Positions 26,601 to 40,664 of a stretch of DNA of 64,000 nucleotides are shown one piece after another. Below the pieces are notes generated by a model. That model made no database searches. It was not told the DNA's origin and saw only the letters and a program-made list of their open reading frames with translations. Position 1 is the stretch's first letter. Each line of letters starts with the position of its first letter. Source of the DNA: Clusia tigrina (taxonomy: Eukaryota > Arthropoda > Insecta > Diptera > Clusiidae); NCBI GenBank assembly GCA_920105625.2, contig OV050030.1:150577488-150641487 (forward strand). The letters are read 5' to 3'. The translations under genes were made by a program, and so were the position numbers.

Positions 26601-28920
26601 TGTAAGGAAAATGTATATTAGTTTTTGTTTATTGAGTAGTAATTATAAAACTTTATTAGAATGCCTGATAGATACGGGGAGTCCCATTAGCTTCATCCGA
26701 CAAATGTTCGTTCCAGATTTTTTAAAAATAAAATTAAACAAAGATGTTAATTACTACGGAATCAATAAAACAAAATTAATTTTTTATGGGAAAATTGAAT
26801 TAAATATATGTTTTGAAAATGAAAATGTTTTACTGGATGTTTTTGTCGTATCGGATGAGACTATGGTTTACCCCATAGTACTAGGTAGAGATTTTATATT
26901 GAAAGCTAAGCTAGAATTAGGAAAAAGAAAAGATGAACTAAATAGAGATGACCTTAGCTTAAAAAATAAAAATTATGTTAAAAACATCGATTGTTTGGAA
27001 AATGATAAAATTAAAACCGAGTTAAGTTTAAAAAATAAAAACCAAGTTAAGAAATTTGAATTTTTAAAAAACGATGATATTACAAATGAAGGAATTTCTA
27101 AGAGTAAAAGCGAAACCAATTTTTTTGTTTATGACGAATGTAAATTCCTTTTAATGGAAATTGAAGATGATAAATTAGATATAAATGTTAACACAAAATT
27201 AAGTTGCGAAACCAAAATGATGGTGACTGATATCTTTAAGCAGTTTTATGTTAATGGTAAACGTCTCGAGTTGTCAGAAACAAACTATGAAATGAAACTA
27301 TCTCTTTCTAACGAAAAACCCTTCCATTGTACCCCGAGGCGATTGTCGTATTTTGAAAAGGGTAAATTACGAGAAATTATAGATGATCTCTTAGCTAAAA
27401 GTATAATAAGGCCTAGTGAGTCTGAATATGAATCTCCAATTGTACTCGTTAAGAAAAAAACAGGGGAACTACGATTCTGTGTGGATTATCGGACCTTGAA
27501 CAAAGTTACCTGTAGGGACAATTATCCGCTTCCACTTATCGAAGACCTTTTAGATAAATTAGCAAACAAACGTGTTTTTACACTACTAGACTTAAAGAGT
27601 GCATTTTACCATGTTCATATGAACAATGAATCCATTAAGTACACATCCTTCGTAACACCAACTGGGCAGTATGAGTTCCTTAGGATGCCCTTCGGTCTTA
27701 AAAATGCACCGTCTGCATTTCAGAGATACGTGAACCGTATTTTTAATGACCTTATAGAGACTGGAAGTATGACAATCTATATGGACGATATTATGATCGC
27801 AACTAGCACAATAGATGAACATTTTAGGATCCTTAAAGAGGTGTTACAAAGATTAGTGAGAAACAATCTTGAATTGAGATTAGATAAATGCAAATTTCTG
27901 CAGTCTGAAGTAAAATACTTAGGCTATACGGTATCTAAAGACGGGATTCGCCCTGATGAAAACGGCGTAAACGCAATATTGGATTTTCCAGTACCAGGGA
28001 ATGTCAAAGCCGTTCACAGTTTTCTAGGGTTATGCTCTTATTTTAGAAGATTTGTTCAAAATTTTTCAACGATTGCTCAGCCGTTATACAAATTAATAAA
28101 GAAAGACTCAGATTTCATTTTCGGTAAGACAGAACTCGATTGTTGTTTACTGCTCAAAAGCAAACTAGTTGCAGCACCCATCCTAGCTATTTATGATCCT
28201 CGCGATGAGACTGAGTTACACTGTGATGCCAGTGCAAAAGGTTTTGGAGCTATTTTACTGCAAAGAAAATCTGATGGAATTTTTCACCCAGTTTTTTATT
28301 TTTCGAAAAGGACAACTCAATGTGAAGCGAAGTATCATAGTTTCGAATCAGAAACTTTAGCGATTATATATGCTCTTGAAAGGTTTAGAATATACCTACA
28401 GGGAATTAAGTTTAAAATCATTACGGATTGTAATTCCTTAACTCTAACGATCAACAAGAAAGATATAAACCGTCGTATTGCCCGTTGGGTATTAAAACTT
28501 CAAGATTATGATTACACATTAGAGCATAGAAATGGAGTCAAAATGCAAAATGTAGATGCACTAAGCCGTGCAACCAATATTTTGATTTTAGAAGAAAACA
28601 CATTTGAGCAGAATTTGTCAATTTGTCAGAGTAGAGACGAAACCTTACGCAAAATATGCGAACACTTAGAGAATTCTGAGAGCAAATTTTATGAAATGCA
28701 CAACGGATTAGTATACAGAAAAGTCAAAGGAAAAGTAAAATTTTATGTTCCATCGGATATGGAAAACCAAGTATTACACAAATACCATGATGACTTGGGG
28801 CATATTGGTCGTGATAAAGTTTTAGAATCTATAACCAAGACCTATTGGCTCCAAAAGATGAAAGAAAAAATTTCTATTTATATAGACAATTGTTTAAAAT
28901 GCATAGCATGTTCACCTTAA
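26600..28920 (+). pseudogene. pol: Gypsy element 2 Pol: protease, RT, RNase H, integrase zinc domain
   Basis: Open to 28917 and continuous with Gag. Protease active site LIDTGSPISFI and flap VYPIVLGRDF are followed by a Lys/Asn-rich spacer. RT has RFCVDYRTLNKVT, FLRMPFGLKNAPSAFQR and the catalytic YMDDIMIAT. RNase H shows LHCDASAKGFGAILL and ESETLAIIYALERFR. The integrase N-terminal H...H (HDDLGHIGRDK) and CLKCIAC follow, then a TAA at 28918-28920. RT and RNase H appear catalytically intact. Confidence 0.92.
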
Positions 28921-28938
28921 TTTGGAAAACGGGAAGAT

Positions 28939-29816
28939 TTGTTGAATAATATACCAAAAGGTGACCTACCCTTTGACACCCTTCACATAGATCACTTTGG
29001 CCCAGTTTTGTTACCAAACTCAAAAAAAAAATTCGTTCTATTAGTAGTGGATGCTTTTACGAAATTCGTTAAACTGTATGCAGTAGAAACTACTAATACG
29101 AATGAAGTATTAAGCCAACTTAAGTCTTTCTTTAACACTTATAGTCGTCCAAAAATTATAATTTCCGACAGGGCAGCAGTTTTACGTCAAAAGATTTTAC
29201 AACATTTCTCGAGACACATAATGTACGACACATTAAAATAGCAATAGCGTCCCCTCAAGCCAATGGACAGGTGGAACGAATTAACAGAAGTCTTGCTCAA
29301 ATGATAGCAAAGTCAGCCAGTGGTAATAAAACAAGTTTAGATGGTATACTACCGGACATTGAGTTTTCAATGAATAATACTGTTCAGCGTAGTATAGGAA
29401 CATCACCTAGCGAGCTTTTATTTGGCGTAAGGCAAAGAGGAAAAGTCATCGACTTCTTAAGTGAATGTTTAAGTGAAAATGTAGAAAATAGGGATACAAG
29501 GGATGTATATAACTTAAGATCAAAAGCTGTTGCAAAGCAAACAAAATCGCAAGATTACAATAAAAATATTGTAGATGGAAATCGCAAAGAAGCAAAAATT
29601 TACAATTTAGGAGATTACGTTATGGTAAAAAATTTTATTAGCACTCCAGGAGTATCGAAGAAAATAGTTCCAAAGTTTAAGGGCCCGTATAAGATAAAAA
29701 AAGTTCTTGGTAATAATAGATATGTAGTAAAAGATGTAGAAGGGTTGCAATTAGGTCAAATCCCTTACGAAGGTACTTGGGAAGCGGCAAATATGAAACC
29801 ATGGTTTAAAAAATAA
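28939..29816 (+). pseudogene. Gypsy element 2 integrase core and C-terminus, two frames
   Basis: Frame 28939-29241 (same phase as the frame above) carries LHIDHFGPVLLP (first catalytic Asp) and IIISDRAAV (second), with the normal sequence degenerating after it. Frame 29271-29816, in another phase and preceded by codons for ASPQANGQ, carries NGQVERINRS (catalytic Glu), the GPY module (KFKGPYKIKKVLGNNRYVV) and the terminus WEAANMKPWFKK. A frameshift near 29180-29210 separates them. Confidence 0.9.
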
Positions 29817-29863
29817 TAATGTTTAAAGATAACCGGGACGGTTACAGGTCAGGACGGCCGAGT

Positions 29864-30209
<346 letters not shown>

Positions 30210-30242
30210 TAACCCTGCCATCCATCTATTCAAATTGGCAAA

Positions 30243-31103
30243 ATGGATAAAGTTTGTAATAAATGCAACGCATTTAAATTTAAAAATGAAACCGATGGAA
30301 TGTGTTGTGCTGGCGGAAAAGTTAAATTAACACCATTAAGTCCACCACCTGAGCCATTATTCTCTTTGGTTGGTGGCAGAACAAATCAGTCAAAACATTT
30401 CTTGAAATTCATTCAGTCGTACAATTGTTGCTTTCATATGACATCATTTGGAGCACAACACATTGTTCGTGATAGATTTATGCCAACTTTTAAGGTAAAT
30501 AATGTGGTTTTCAATTCAGATATTAATATATGTTTTGATTTATACGAAAATACTAACCAAATTTATACGAAAATACTAACCAATTTGTTGAATATTAATT
30601 AAAGATTCAGGGTCAGGTGTACCATAAAATTGGTTCGTTATTGCCATTCGACAACCAAGAGTATCGCTTTCTACAAATTTATTTCATGGGAAATGGAGAT
30701 GAAGAAGTTGATCAGCGTTATTCAATAAATCCGAAATTAAGCAAACCATTTATTCGTGAATTACAAATATTATTACAAGAACATAATGAATTGGTTAGAA
30801 TGTTTAAATCACAAATTGATAATGTGCCTGCTTTCAATTATGGAATAAGAATAAATGCGGATAAAACGCCAGCTGGCCAACATGTAGGAAGATTTAATGC
30901 ACCAAGATTTGAAGATGAAGTAGCGATTGTCATGGTTGGAGAAGAATTCAATAGGCGTGATATTATTTTGCAACGTAGAAATGACCAGTTGGAAAATGTT
31001 AGTGAAACACACCGTTCTTATGATTCATTGCAATATCCGCTAATTTTTTGGCAAGGTGAAGATGGGTACCATTTCAATTTAAGAATGATTAATCATTCAA
31101 CCG
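30243..31103 (+). pseudogene. Helitron B Rep, exons 1 (partial) and 2
   Basis: Frame 30243-30602 holds the CNKCNAFKFK...CCAGGKV zinc-finger region up to MPTFK at 30494. The intron is 30495-30604, and exon 2 (frame 30617-31123) runs to the donor at 31103/31104. The sequences differ from copy A by isolated substitutions (for example PPPEP against PPTEP). Confidence 0.82.
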
Positions 31104-31180
31104 GTGCGTACAAAATAAACTAATTTTAAGGAATGATATTAAAACATAATGGAATATATTTTTATTTCTTTTTATGGCAG

Positions 31181-32400
31181 GTGCGGGAACTGATAAGAAG
31201 GTTAGCGCTATGAATTATTACGCGTATCGATTAATGGTTTGACAAAATGAATACAATCACATTTTGCATTGTCGTAAGCTTTTTCATCAGTACATTGTTG
31301 ATATGTATGCAAAAATTGAAACTGAACGTTTAAATTTCATCAAATATAACCAAGCAAAACTACGTTCAGAAGAATACATTCATTTGCGTGATGCTATTAA
31401 CAATGATGTGGATCCAATTGATATTGGCAATATGGTGATTTTACCATCGTCATATGTTGGTGGACCACGACATATGCATGAATACGCGCAAGATGCAATG
31501 TGTTATGTGCGTCATTATGGAAGACCTGATTTATTTATAACTTTCACGTGCAATCCGCAATGGACAGAAATTAAAGAACATTTATTTGAAGGTGAAGGGC
31601 CAGCAGACCGACATGATATAACTGCACGTGTATTTAAGCAAAAGATGAAATCATTAATGGACATGTTGATAAAATTAAAAATATTTGGTGAAGTACGTTG
31701 CTGGATGTATTCGATTGAATGGCAAAAGAGAGGACTACAACACGCTCACATTTTAATTTGGATGGTTGACAAAATAACACCAGAACAAATTGATAGCGTT
31801 ATATCAGCAGAAATTCCTGATCCTGAAATTGATCCTGAATTGCATGAAATTGTTACCAAAAAGTTTAGTTAGTTTGAATATGAATTGCAAGATGGAAAGC
31901 GTACAAAAAATTATCCACAAGCATTAGTTTCTGAAACCATTACTGGAAATGATGGGTATCCAAAATATCGTCGACGATCAACACAAGATAATGGTAGATC
32001 AACAACTGTCAAAGTGGGAACACAAGAAATCGAGGTTGACAATCGTTTGATTGTCCCATTTTCACCAATTTTATCAAAAACTTTTAAGGCTCACATTAAC
32101 GTTGAAAACTGCAATTCAGTTAAAGCGATCAAATATATATCACGACAGGTAGTGATATGGCTGCTTTCGGTGTTGCTGAAAATGATGAAATAAAACATTA
32201 CCGAACTGGTCGATACATCAGCAGTAATGAAGCAGTACGGCGTATACTCTCTTTTGCAATACATGAAAGATACCCGACCGTTCAATATTTAGCTGTTCAT
32301 TTTGGAAAATGGTCTGCGTATTTGTTTTAATGAACAAAATGCAGTACAATGAGCAATTGCGCCACCAAATACAACTTTGACCGCATTTTTTAAATTGTGC
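31181..32400 (+). pseudogene. Helitron B Rep nuclease, broken
   Basis: After the shared TGA at 31240-31242, frame 31264-31872 holds LFITFTCNPQW and the HUH motif as GLQHAHILIW. A deletion then converts KNMIHGPC to KKFS and a stop. Frame 31885-32193 continues from MQDGKRTKN to KAIKYIS, where another small deletion removes the KYICKY tyrosine block. Nuclease activity would therefore be lost in this copy. Confidence 0.85.
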
Positions 32401-32439
32401 AGAGCTTGGTGGTAAACGACATTTTTAGTATTGCCATTT

Positions 32440-34411
32440 TCACAAAAAATGAATAAAGACGACGGCTTCCCAACACGTGAACGTGCAACATAAAGTTGAT
32501 CGTGTGAAAAACAGAAATTCTAAATTTATTCCGCAAACTTGCAGCGACTGGCCTTGAGCTTTATTAATAGTCATTGCAAAAGCCAAACGAATGGGAAACT
32601 GTAATCGTTGAAATTGAAATGGCATATCAGTGGGAATCATTGGGATGCGTGGTATTAAAACATCTTCGCCTTTGAATTTCCCATTTAAAATTGTTGCTTC
32701 AATTACATAATTCATTAATTTTTTTACCGCCAGTCTTGTTCCGTTGCATAATTTTGGTGGATTTATATTACGAAGCATAATGATTGTAGATCTGATTTTC
32801 AATTGTAAATTATGCGGTGGCATTCCAGGCAAATCAAGAGAATTCAAAACTCAGTTGGGTAATGTACTACGTCTTCTTGATTCTTCACAGTATCAACAGA
32901 TTTATATGTGATCAATTCACCATCTATTTGAGATTGAATGATGAAATTCACATCATTGACATCCTTATTTTTTCCTGCCAATATAGCTCTTTCACTCAAC
33001 CAAGCATGATTTTTGTATTGCTATTGTATATTTGGGAAGACTGTTTCAATTAGTGTGAATGGTTGTGTGAATATGCAAAACTCTCTCGGAATTTTAATGA
33101 AACCATCATTATCAATTGGCATTTTACCATCACCCATTAAAAGCAATTGCTTTGGAAATGTTGCAGCTGATTGATCATTTTGCAATTGCACACGAACATT
33201 GGTGGTGAGTCTTAACGTTTTAACGTATCTCCATACATTTGATAGCTTCAAACACGCATTTATTTCATCAGCTGGTGTTGATTTTGAGATAACAGGTTGT
33301 GTTTGTCTAAAGTCTCCTGCTAAGAATATTAAAGCACCACCAAATAAATTTTGATTTCCACGGAAATCTCTCATTGTTCGATCCAAAGCTTCAATTGATT
33401 TCTTGTGTGCCATTCTGCATTGATCCCACAACAAAATATCAAATTGTTTCAAAACTCTAGCCATGCCAGAGGTTTTTGATAAATTGCATGATGGTGCAAT
33501 CGTCATATTCAAAGGCAATTTCAGCGCTGAATGCGCCGTCCTACAACCATCCAATGAAGTGGCTGCATTTCCAGAAGTACAGTTGCTAGAATTAAAGTTA
33601 TCAAAAAAGTTTTGCCAGTACCACCAGGTGCATCCAAAAAGTACATTCCACCATTACCATTATCAATTTCTTGCATAATTTTTTTATAAGCTAGTTTTTG
33701 CTGTTGATTTAATTTAGGAATATTTTCTTGAACATAATTTGTCAGCACATTTGGATCGTAATTCTGTTCTCGAAGCAAATCTTGATTAAAAATATCATTT
33801 CTTGAACGATTTGGTGATGGCATACCTAACTGAGCCAAAGGTGTACTCGCCATTCCTAAACACATATCCTCAATCAATATCAAAGCCTCATTATACATTT
33901 CCTCTATATAATTCAATTGAGCATTAATATTTAAGGTGCGTATTCGATGTAAAATATCTTCCGTCATGTAATCACGAAATTTCATCCATAAATCAGATGG
34001 ATTAGCCGGATTGCACGTTGAGATAATGATAGAAAATAAAATTCTAATTTGTTGTGGATATGCTGATACCGATGCATCAGTTAATGTATTTTCCCAATGT
34101 GTATCGTGCTGAAGCAATCCTAGTTTTTGACATGCTTCACGGTAAGTGGCGCATAATTGTCCATCAAGAGTTCTCAAATAATTAAATGATGTTGGACCAT
34201 GAACATTTATCAAAAGCAAACGCAAATTAAAACACTCATCATTATTTGGGTGAACTGTGTAAATTCGACCTAAAGCATCAGTTTCAAACACATTTGGATG
34301 ACCTTGAACAGGTTTGCCTTGCTTTCGACGTTGAAATTCCTTTTTTGATGCATTCCAAGTATAATATGATTGAACTTGAGCAATGTTCTTACAAATGAAT
34401 CTTCTTGGCAC
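32440..34411 (-). pseudogene. Helitron C PIF1-like helicase, three frames
   Basis: Frame 34411-33521: linker (YYTWNASKKEFQRRK, ENTLTDASVSAYPQQIR, which copy A has lost) and Walker A LDAPGGTGKTF. Frame 33554-33021: motif Ia to III (DILLWDQCRMAHK, ALIFLAGDFRQTQPVI). Frame 32847-32440: motifs V/VI ([15 protein letters not shown] and [15 protein letters not shown]). The first break lies just after Walker A and is shared with copy A. Confidence 0.9.
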
Positions 34412-34515
34412 AATTTAAAAAATGCGGTCAAAGTTGTATTTGGTGGCGCAATTGCTCATTGTACTGCATTTTTTTCATTAAAACAAATACGCTGACCATT
34501 TTCCAAAATGAACAG

Positions 34516-35660
34516 CTAAATATTGAACGGTCGGGTATCTTTCATGTATTGCAAAAGAGAGTATACGCCATACTGCTTCATTACTGCTGATGTATCGACC
34601 AGTTCGGTAATGTTTATTTCATCATTTTCAGCAACACCGAAAGCAGCCATATCACTACCTATCGTGATATATTTACAAATATATTTGATCGCTTTAACTG
34701 AATTGCAGTTTTCAACGTTAATGTGAGCCTTAAAAGTTTTTGATAAAATTGGTGAAAATGGGACAATCAAACGATTGTCGACCTCGATTTCTTGTGTTCC
34801 CACTTTGACAGTTGTTGATCTACCATTATCTTGTGCTGATCGTCGACGATATTTTGGATACCCATCATTTCCAGTAATGGTTTCAGAAACTAATGCTTGT
34901 GGATAATTTTTTGTACGCTTTCCATCTTGCATACATACTGAATTCATATTCAAACTACGGCATGGTCCATGAATCATGTTTTTGGTAACAATTTCATGCA
35001 ATTCAGGATCAATTTCAGGATCAGGAATTTCTGCTGATATAACGCTATCAATTTGTTCTGGTGTTATTTTGTCAACCATCCAAATGAAAATGTGAGCATG
35101 TGGTAGTCCTCTCTTTTGCCATTCAATCGAATACATCCAGCAACGTACCTCACCAAATATTTTTAATTTTATCAACATGTCCATTAATGATTTCATCTTT
35201 TGCTTAAATACACGTGCAGTTATATCATGTCGGTCTGCTGGCCCTTCACCTTCAAATAAATGTTCTTTGATTTCTGTCCATTGCGGATTGCACGTGAAAG
35301 TTATAAATAAATCAGGTATTCCATAATGACGCGCATAACACATTGCATCTTGCGCGTATTCATGCATATGTCGTGGTCCACCAACATATGACGATGGTAA
35401 AATCACCATATTGCCAATATCAATTGGATCCACATCATTGTTAATAGCATCACGCAAATGAATGTATTCTTCTGAACCTAGTTTTGCTTGGTTGTATTTG
35501 ATGAAATTTAAACGTTCAGTTTCAATTTTTGCATACATATCAACAATGTACTGATGAAAAAGCTTACGACAATGCAAAATGTGATTGTATTCATTTTGTC
35601 AAACCATTAATCGATACGCGTAATAATTCATAGCGCTAACCTTTTTATCAGTTCCCGCAC
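34516..35660 (-). pseudogene. Helitron C Rep nuclease (HUH) domain
   Basis: After the shared TGA (35599-35601), frame 35577-34516 carries LFITFTCNPQW, GLPHAHIFIWMV (HUH) and KAIKYICKYI (tyrosine). A one-base deletion in the AAAACATT run near 34610 (AAACATT here) then shifts the frame into NITELVDTSAV and a stop. Confidence 0.9.
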
Positions 35661-35737
35661 CTGCCATAAAAAGAAATAAAAATATATTCCATTATGTTTT
35701 AATATCATTCCTTAAAATTAGTTTATTTTGTACGCAC

Positions 35738-36943
35738 CGGTTGAATGATTAATCATTCTTAAATTGAAATGGTACCCATCTTCACCTTGCCAAAATATTA
35801 GCGGATATTGCAATGAATCATAAGAACGGTGTGTTTCACTAACATTTTCCAACTGGTCATTTCTACGTTGCAAAATAATATCACGCCTATTGAATTCTTC
35901 TCCAACCATGACAATCGCTACTTCATCTTCAAATCTTGGTGCATTAAATCTTCCTACATGTTGGCCAGCTGGCGTTTTATCCGCATTTATTCTTATTCCA
36001 TAATTGAAAGCAGGCACATTATCAATTTGTGATTTAAACATTCTAACCAATTCATTATGTTCTTGTAATAATATTTGTAATTCACGAATAATTGGTTTGC
36101 TTAATTTCGGATTTATTGAATAACGCTGATCAACTTCTTCATCTCCATTTCCCATGAAATAAATTTGTAGAAAGCGATACTCTTGGTTGTCGAATGGCAA
36201 TAACGAACCAATTTTATGGTACACCTGACCCTGAATCTTTAATTAATATTCAACAAATTGGTTAGTATTTTCGTATAAATTTGGTTAGTATTTTCGTATA
36301 AATCAAAACATATATTAATATCTGAATTGAAAACCACATTATTTACCTTAAAAGTTGGCATAAATCTATCACGAACAATGTGTTGTGCTCCAAATGATGT
36401 CATATGAAAGCAACAATTGTACGACTGAATGAATTTCAAGAAATGTTTTGACTGATTTGTTCTGCCACCAACCAAAGAGAATAATGGCTCAGGTGGTGGA
36501 CTTAATGGTGTTAATTTAACTTTTCCGCCAGCACAACACATTCCATCGGTTTCATTTTTAAATTTAAATGCGTTGCATTTATTACAAACTTTATCCATTT
36601 TGCCAATTTGAATAGATGGATGCGAAGCGTAATCAATGTTATGATCATAATTAAAACCTGTACGATCCAAATTTCCAATTGAATGGCTACGTCTCCATTG
36701 TTGCCTGTTTTGATTGTCACGTTCAGTGTTACGTTCACGATCTCTTCTGTTTCTAACTCTCATACTTTCAATACATTCTTCTCGTTGTTCTTGATTTTGA
36801 TTTGATCTTGATCGTGCCTTTCGTGGCCTTGCTAATTCATTACTTTCTAATCGCTCTTGTTCATCCTGATTAGATCTATTTAAACGTATTTGACTGCTGT
36901 GGCGTGTTCGTCGGCCAATTTGTGAACGGCTTCGTCGCGGCAT
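35738..36943 (-). pseudogene. Helitron C Rep, exons 1 and 2
   Basis: ATG at 36943 begins MPRRSRSQIGRRTRHSS, an Arg/Ser/Gln-rich N-terminus, followed by CNKCNAFKFK and CCAGGKV. Exon 1 ends MPTFK at 36347; intron 1 is 36346-36237; exon 2 is 36236-35738; intron 2 is 35737-35661. This is the reference copy for the N-terminus: 199 codons in exon 1, open from ATG to the donor. The start is supported by the A-rich CAACATG context and conservation in the other copies. Confidence 0.86.
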
Positions 36944-37554
<611 letters not shown>

Positions 37555-38540
37555 GATGAAGGGAGATAGCAGCAGCACGTCAAATAGTGCCAACGGACCG
37601 GGACTGATGATAGCATTGGCATATATGGCGCATGACAGGAATGCACCACCGGAAGGGTTTGCGTTATTAACGGCCAGCTTAACCGCTAGAGGTACTCCCC
37701 TACTCCTTGGATGGGACGCCTCATATAAAATCAACCAAAGACTTGGACAAGCAACTGAATAATCTTGAGGCAGTATTTACTACAGGCTTTAAGAACTCCT
37801 GTCCAATTAGTAGCAGTAAAAAATCCTTTCCACCCTGGTAGAATACAGAACTTTCAAAACACGGGAAAAGAACAAGGATACTATTTAACCCATGTTTTAA
37901 GGATACAAATTTGCGGGTATACAAAGATAGCCTCAAGACCTACAAAAAATCTATCAGGAAAGCCAAGGGTGAGGGCTGGAAAGATTTATGTCAGTCAATT
38001 GAGTCAGTTTCAAACTCTGCAAGACTCAGCAACGTGTTTTCAAAGCAATATACCAACCCATCCTTTAAAAAAAGAGGACGGAGCGTGGACGGAAACATCG
38101 GCTGAGGCACTTGACACACTTATAAATATGTATTTTCCAGATTGCTGGGGCCATATCAGTAACTTTAATTCATTGCCAGTGTGCGAGTCCATAGTAACGG
38201 AGGAAAAAATTAAGCACTCAATTAATAATTTCTCTCCCTATAAATCACCGGGGATGGATGGTTTAATCCCAATTATGATACAAAAACTACAGGATGTGGT
38301 AATTTCATGGCTTGAGGTGATTTATAGGACAAGCATAGGATTCACATATATTCCGTCAGTTGGAGAAGAGTAAAGGTAGTGTTCATTCCCAAGGCAGAGA
38401 AAATCGGTCACAAGTCAGCCAAGGACTTTAGGCCTATTAGGTTTACCTCGTTTTCATTGAAGACGATGGAAGCGGTGATTGAATTGTAACAACATGTGAA
38501 CTGAAGCTATCATATATTCTCTCAACAGGGTGGGTTTAGA

Positions 38541-38541
<1 letters not shown>
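37555..38541 (+). mobile_element. LOA-clade LINE, right copy, truncated
   Basis: Mirror of 20080-21070. Frame 37286-37762 (after the repeat part) reads [17 protein letters not shown] and [11 protein letters not shown], an endonuclease fragment. Frames 37765-38373 and 37911-38105 encode the EN-RT linker and the RT block YKSPGMDGLIPIMIQKL. It stops at GGGTTTAGAAGA and (TA)n at 38542. Confidence 0.78.

Positions 38542-38620
<79 letters not shown>
38542..38620. repeat. (TA)n array
   Basis: About 79 bp, at the truncation point of the LOA right copy. Confidence 0.96.
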
Positions 38621-38623
<3 letters not shown>

Positions 38624-38717
38624 CTGGATACTTCTCTCCTAATCGCCGATTGGGTTATAAACATGCCACAAAACGTATGTTATTGTATTATCCAGCAACG
38701 CGGGCAGGGTTACTCTA
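38621..38717 (+). mobile_element. LINE scrap plus Helitron-like 3' terminus
   Basis: 38630-38678 repeats, with one mismatch, LINE sequence found at 38859-38907. It is followed by TTATCCAGCAACGCGGGC and AGGGTTACTCTAG, then T. A GC-rich stretch followed by CTAG before T is the form of a Helitron 3' terminus (CTRR inserted between A and T). (TA)n follows. GGCAGGGTTACTCTA in reverse complement also occurs next to Helitron B at 30206-30220. Confidence 0.5.

Positions 38718-38790
<73 letters not shown>
38718..38790. repeat. (TA)n array
   Basis: About 73 bp, then TGTATGTATGTATAATTATATG leading into LINE sequence. Confidence 0.96.
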
Positions 38791-38803
<13 letters not shown>

Positions 38804-38814
38804 AATTATATGTA

Positions 38815-40031
38815 TTTTAAAGAAGTCATTTGACAAAATCAAATATGCATTAATCCCAATGGATACTTCTCTCCTAATCGCCGATTGGGTTATAAACATT
38901 CCACAAAACGGAACCATAAAATTAGAGCTCAAAGGAGTAACGAGAGACACAACTATAAACAGGGGTTTTCCGCAAGGTGTGGTCCTCTCTCCCGTCCTCT
39001 GTACGTTGGTTATTTAGAACACAGCGTTAGACTGACGATATTGTTATATATATTGTGGGTGCCCATGAGGAGACCATCGCCTGCTGTCTCCTTCAATGGG
39101 ATCTAAGAATAACCAGCAGCTAGTGCAAGGAAAAATTACTATCCTTAAATCCACTGTAGTCTACAATTGTGCCATTCACCAATGGAAGAAAAGTCAATTT
39201 GACGAAATTTTGGTGAAATGGAACAATTTTATAATCTTCGAAAGAGGTGAAATATCTAGAAGCAGTGGACAAAAAGCTTAATTGGAACTCTTATTCAAAT
39301 TAGATAACTAATAATGCGACAAGTGCACTAATTGCATTCCAAGAGCTTTTGGTAAATCCTGGCGAATCTCGCCCAAACTAACATACTGGTCATAAAATAC
39401 CATTGTACGACCAATTGTCACCTCTGCAACTCTGGCTTGGTGGCCCAAGGTAAGACAAAAAGCGACCGGTAAGAAATTAAATAAAGCCGATCGTTTAGTA
39501 TGCGTGGGAGTCACGGAGGCGATGCGGAACGGCCCCACAGATGATGTGGGGGTAATCACGGTCATTCCTCCGATAACCATAACCATTGAGAGGGAGGTAA
39601 AGCATTACGCCTTTTGGACTTCCCCAACATAAAAAGGGTGATCTTTGTGGTCATATGAGGGTACTTGATCCCTTTTCTGAATGATCCCCTTATAAGGTTA
39701 TATAACAATATGTTGAGAAAAATATACTATTAACTACACTCTTTGAGGTTCACATCCCTGCAAGAGATAAGTTTGAGGGATACATTACCGAAATTCCACA
39801 AGATGCCCTGGTATGTTACTGAAAGACGGTAGTACAGGATTAAGAGACCATTGCCTGCATTGTGGGACCATTGTTCCAAAGATGGCTTCCTATGTGGAAG
39901 ACTTCCACAATATTTTAAGCTTTGAAGTCTTTGCCATCGAAGCTTGTATCCGAGGATGCCTTCATAGAAGAATGAAGGGCAAGCTTATATTAATAATGTC
40001 AGATAGCCAGGCTGCTCTTACGGCACTGTGA
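38815..40031 (+). mobile_element. LOA-clade LINE fragment 2, heavily decayed
   Basis: Frame 38790-39017 encodes KKSFDKIKYALI and VTRDTTINRGFPQGVVLSPVL, the RT palm block with PQG and LSP. After stops and deletions, YLEAVDKKLNWNSY (about 39250) matches the thumb, and frame 39813-40031 (FEVFAIEACIRG, LIMSDSQAALTAL) is the RNase H core. Between 39300 and 39800 I see only scattered similarity. It ends at 40031 where the next LINE tail begins. Confidence 0.65.
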
Positions 40032-40324
40032 TCGTACCACTATATTTATTTATCTATTTATTTATTTCAGTCTACTGATAATTAAATCTTACAGAGTATA
40101 GGTACAAAGTTTAATTAAATGTTATAAAAAGATTTATCCTAAAACGATTTTCATCTACATTAAAGTTTAATGAGCTGCTATACTTATTACAAATGCGAAT
40201 ACACCTATTAATAGGTTCATTAGAGGCATATTAATTTTTATAAAATTCATCAACAAAGATTCGGTTGTTTCTAAGAAATCTAGGAGCTTCATATAATGCA
40301 AAATAGTTTGATAGCTCTTTACAC

Positions 40325-40525
40325 TCAATTTTGCCTACTAATCTGTGAATAGTATTGAAGACCCAAAAGCTTTCGTCTACTATCGTAAGAAGTCAAACCA
40401 TCCCGCGAAAAAAATTTTTTTAGCGCATATCTGGTTATATTTTTTTGCATTCTTTCGATGCGATTTAAACTTTCGTCATAAAAAGGGCTCCAAATAATTG
40501 AACAATATTCCAGTAAACTACGCAC
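40325..40525 (-). pseudogene. CR1/Jockey-group LINE RT C-terminal fragment
   Basis: SLLEYCSIIWSPFYDESLNRIERMQK followed by TSYDSRRKLLGLQYYS; the first run continues YCSIIWSP as the usual thumb motif (Y.s.iW.P...), and the second is the block after it in these LINEs. No start codon or upstream catalytic domain remains. It lies about 100 bases before the 3' UTR. Confidence 0.78.
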
Positions 40526-40664
40526 AAGGGAGACATATAGCGCCTTTATCGTAACTAATCTTTGAAATCTTAAATGAAGCCAACCATGGAGCAGGACTTT
40601 GAAACCATATAATCATAATGACTCTTGAAACTAAAATTTCAGTTAAAAATTACACCCAAGTCTT

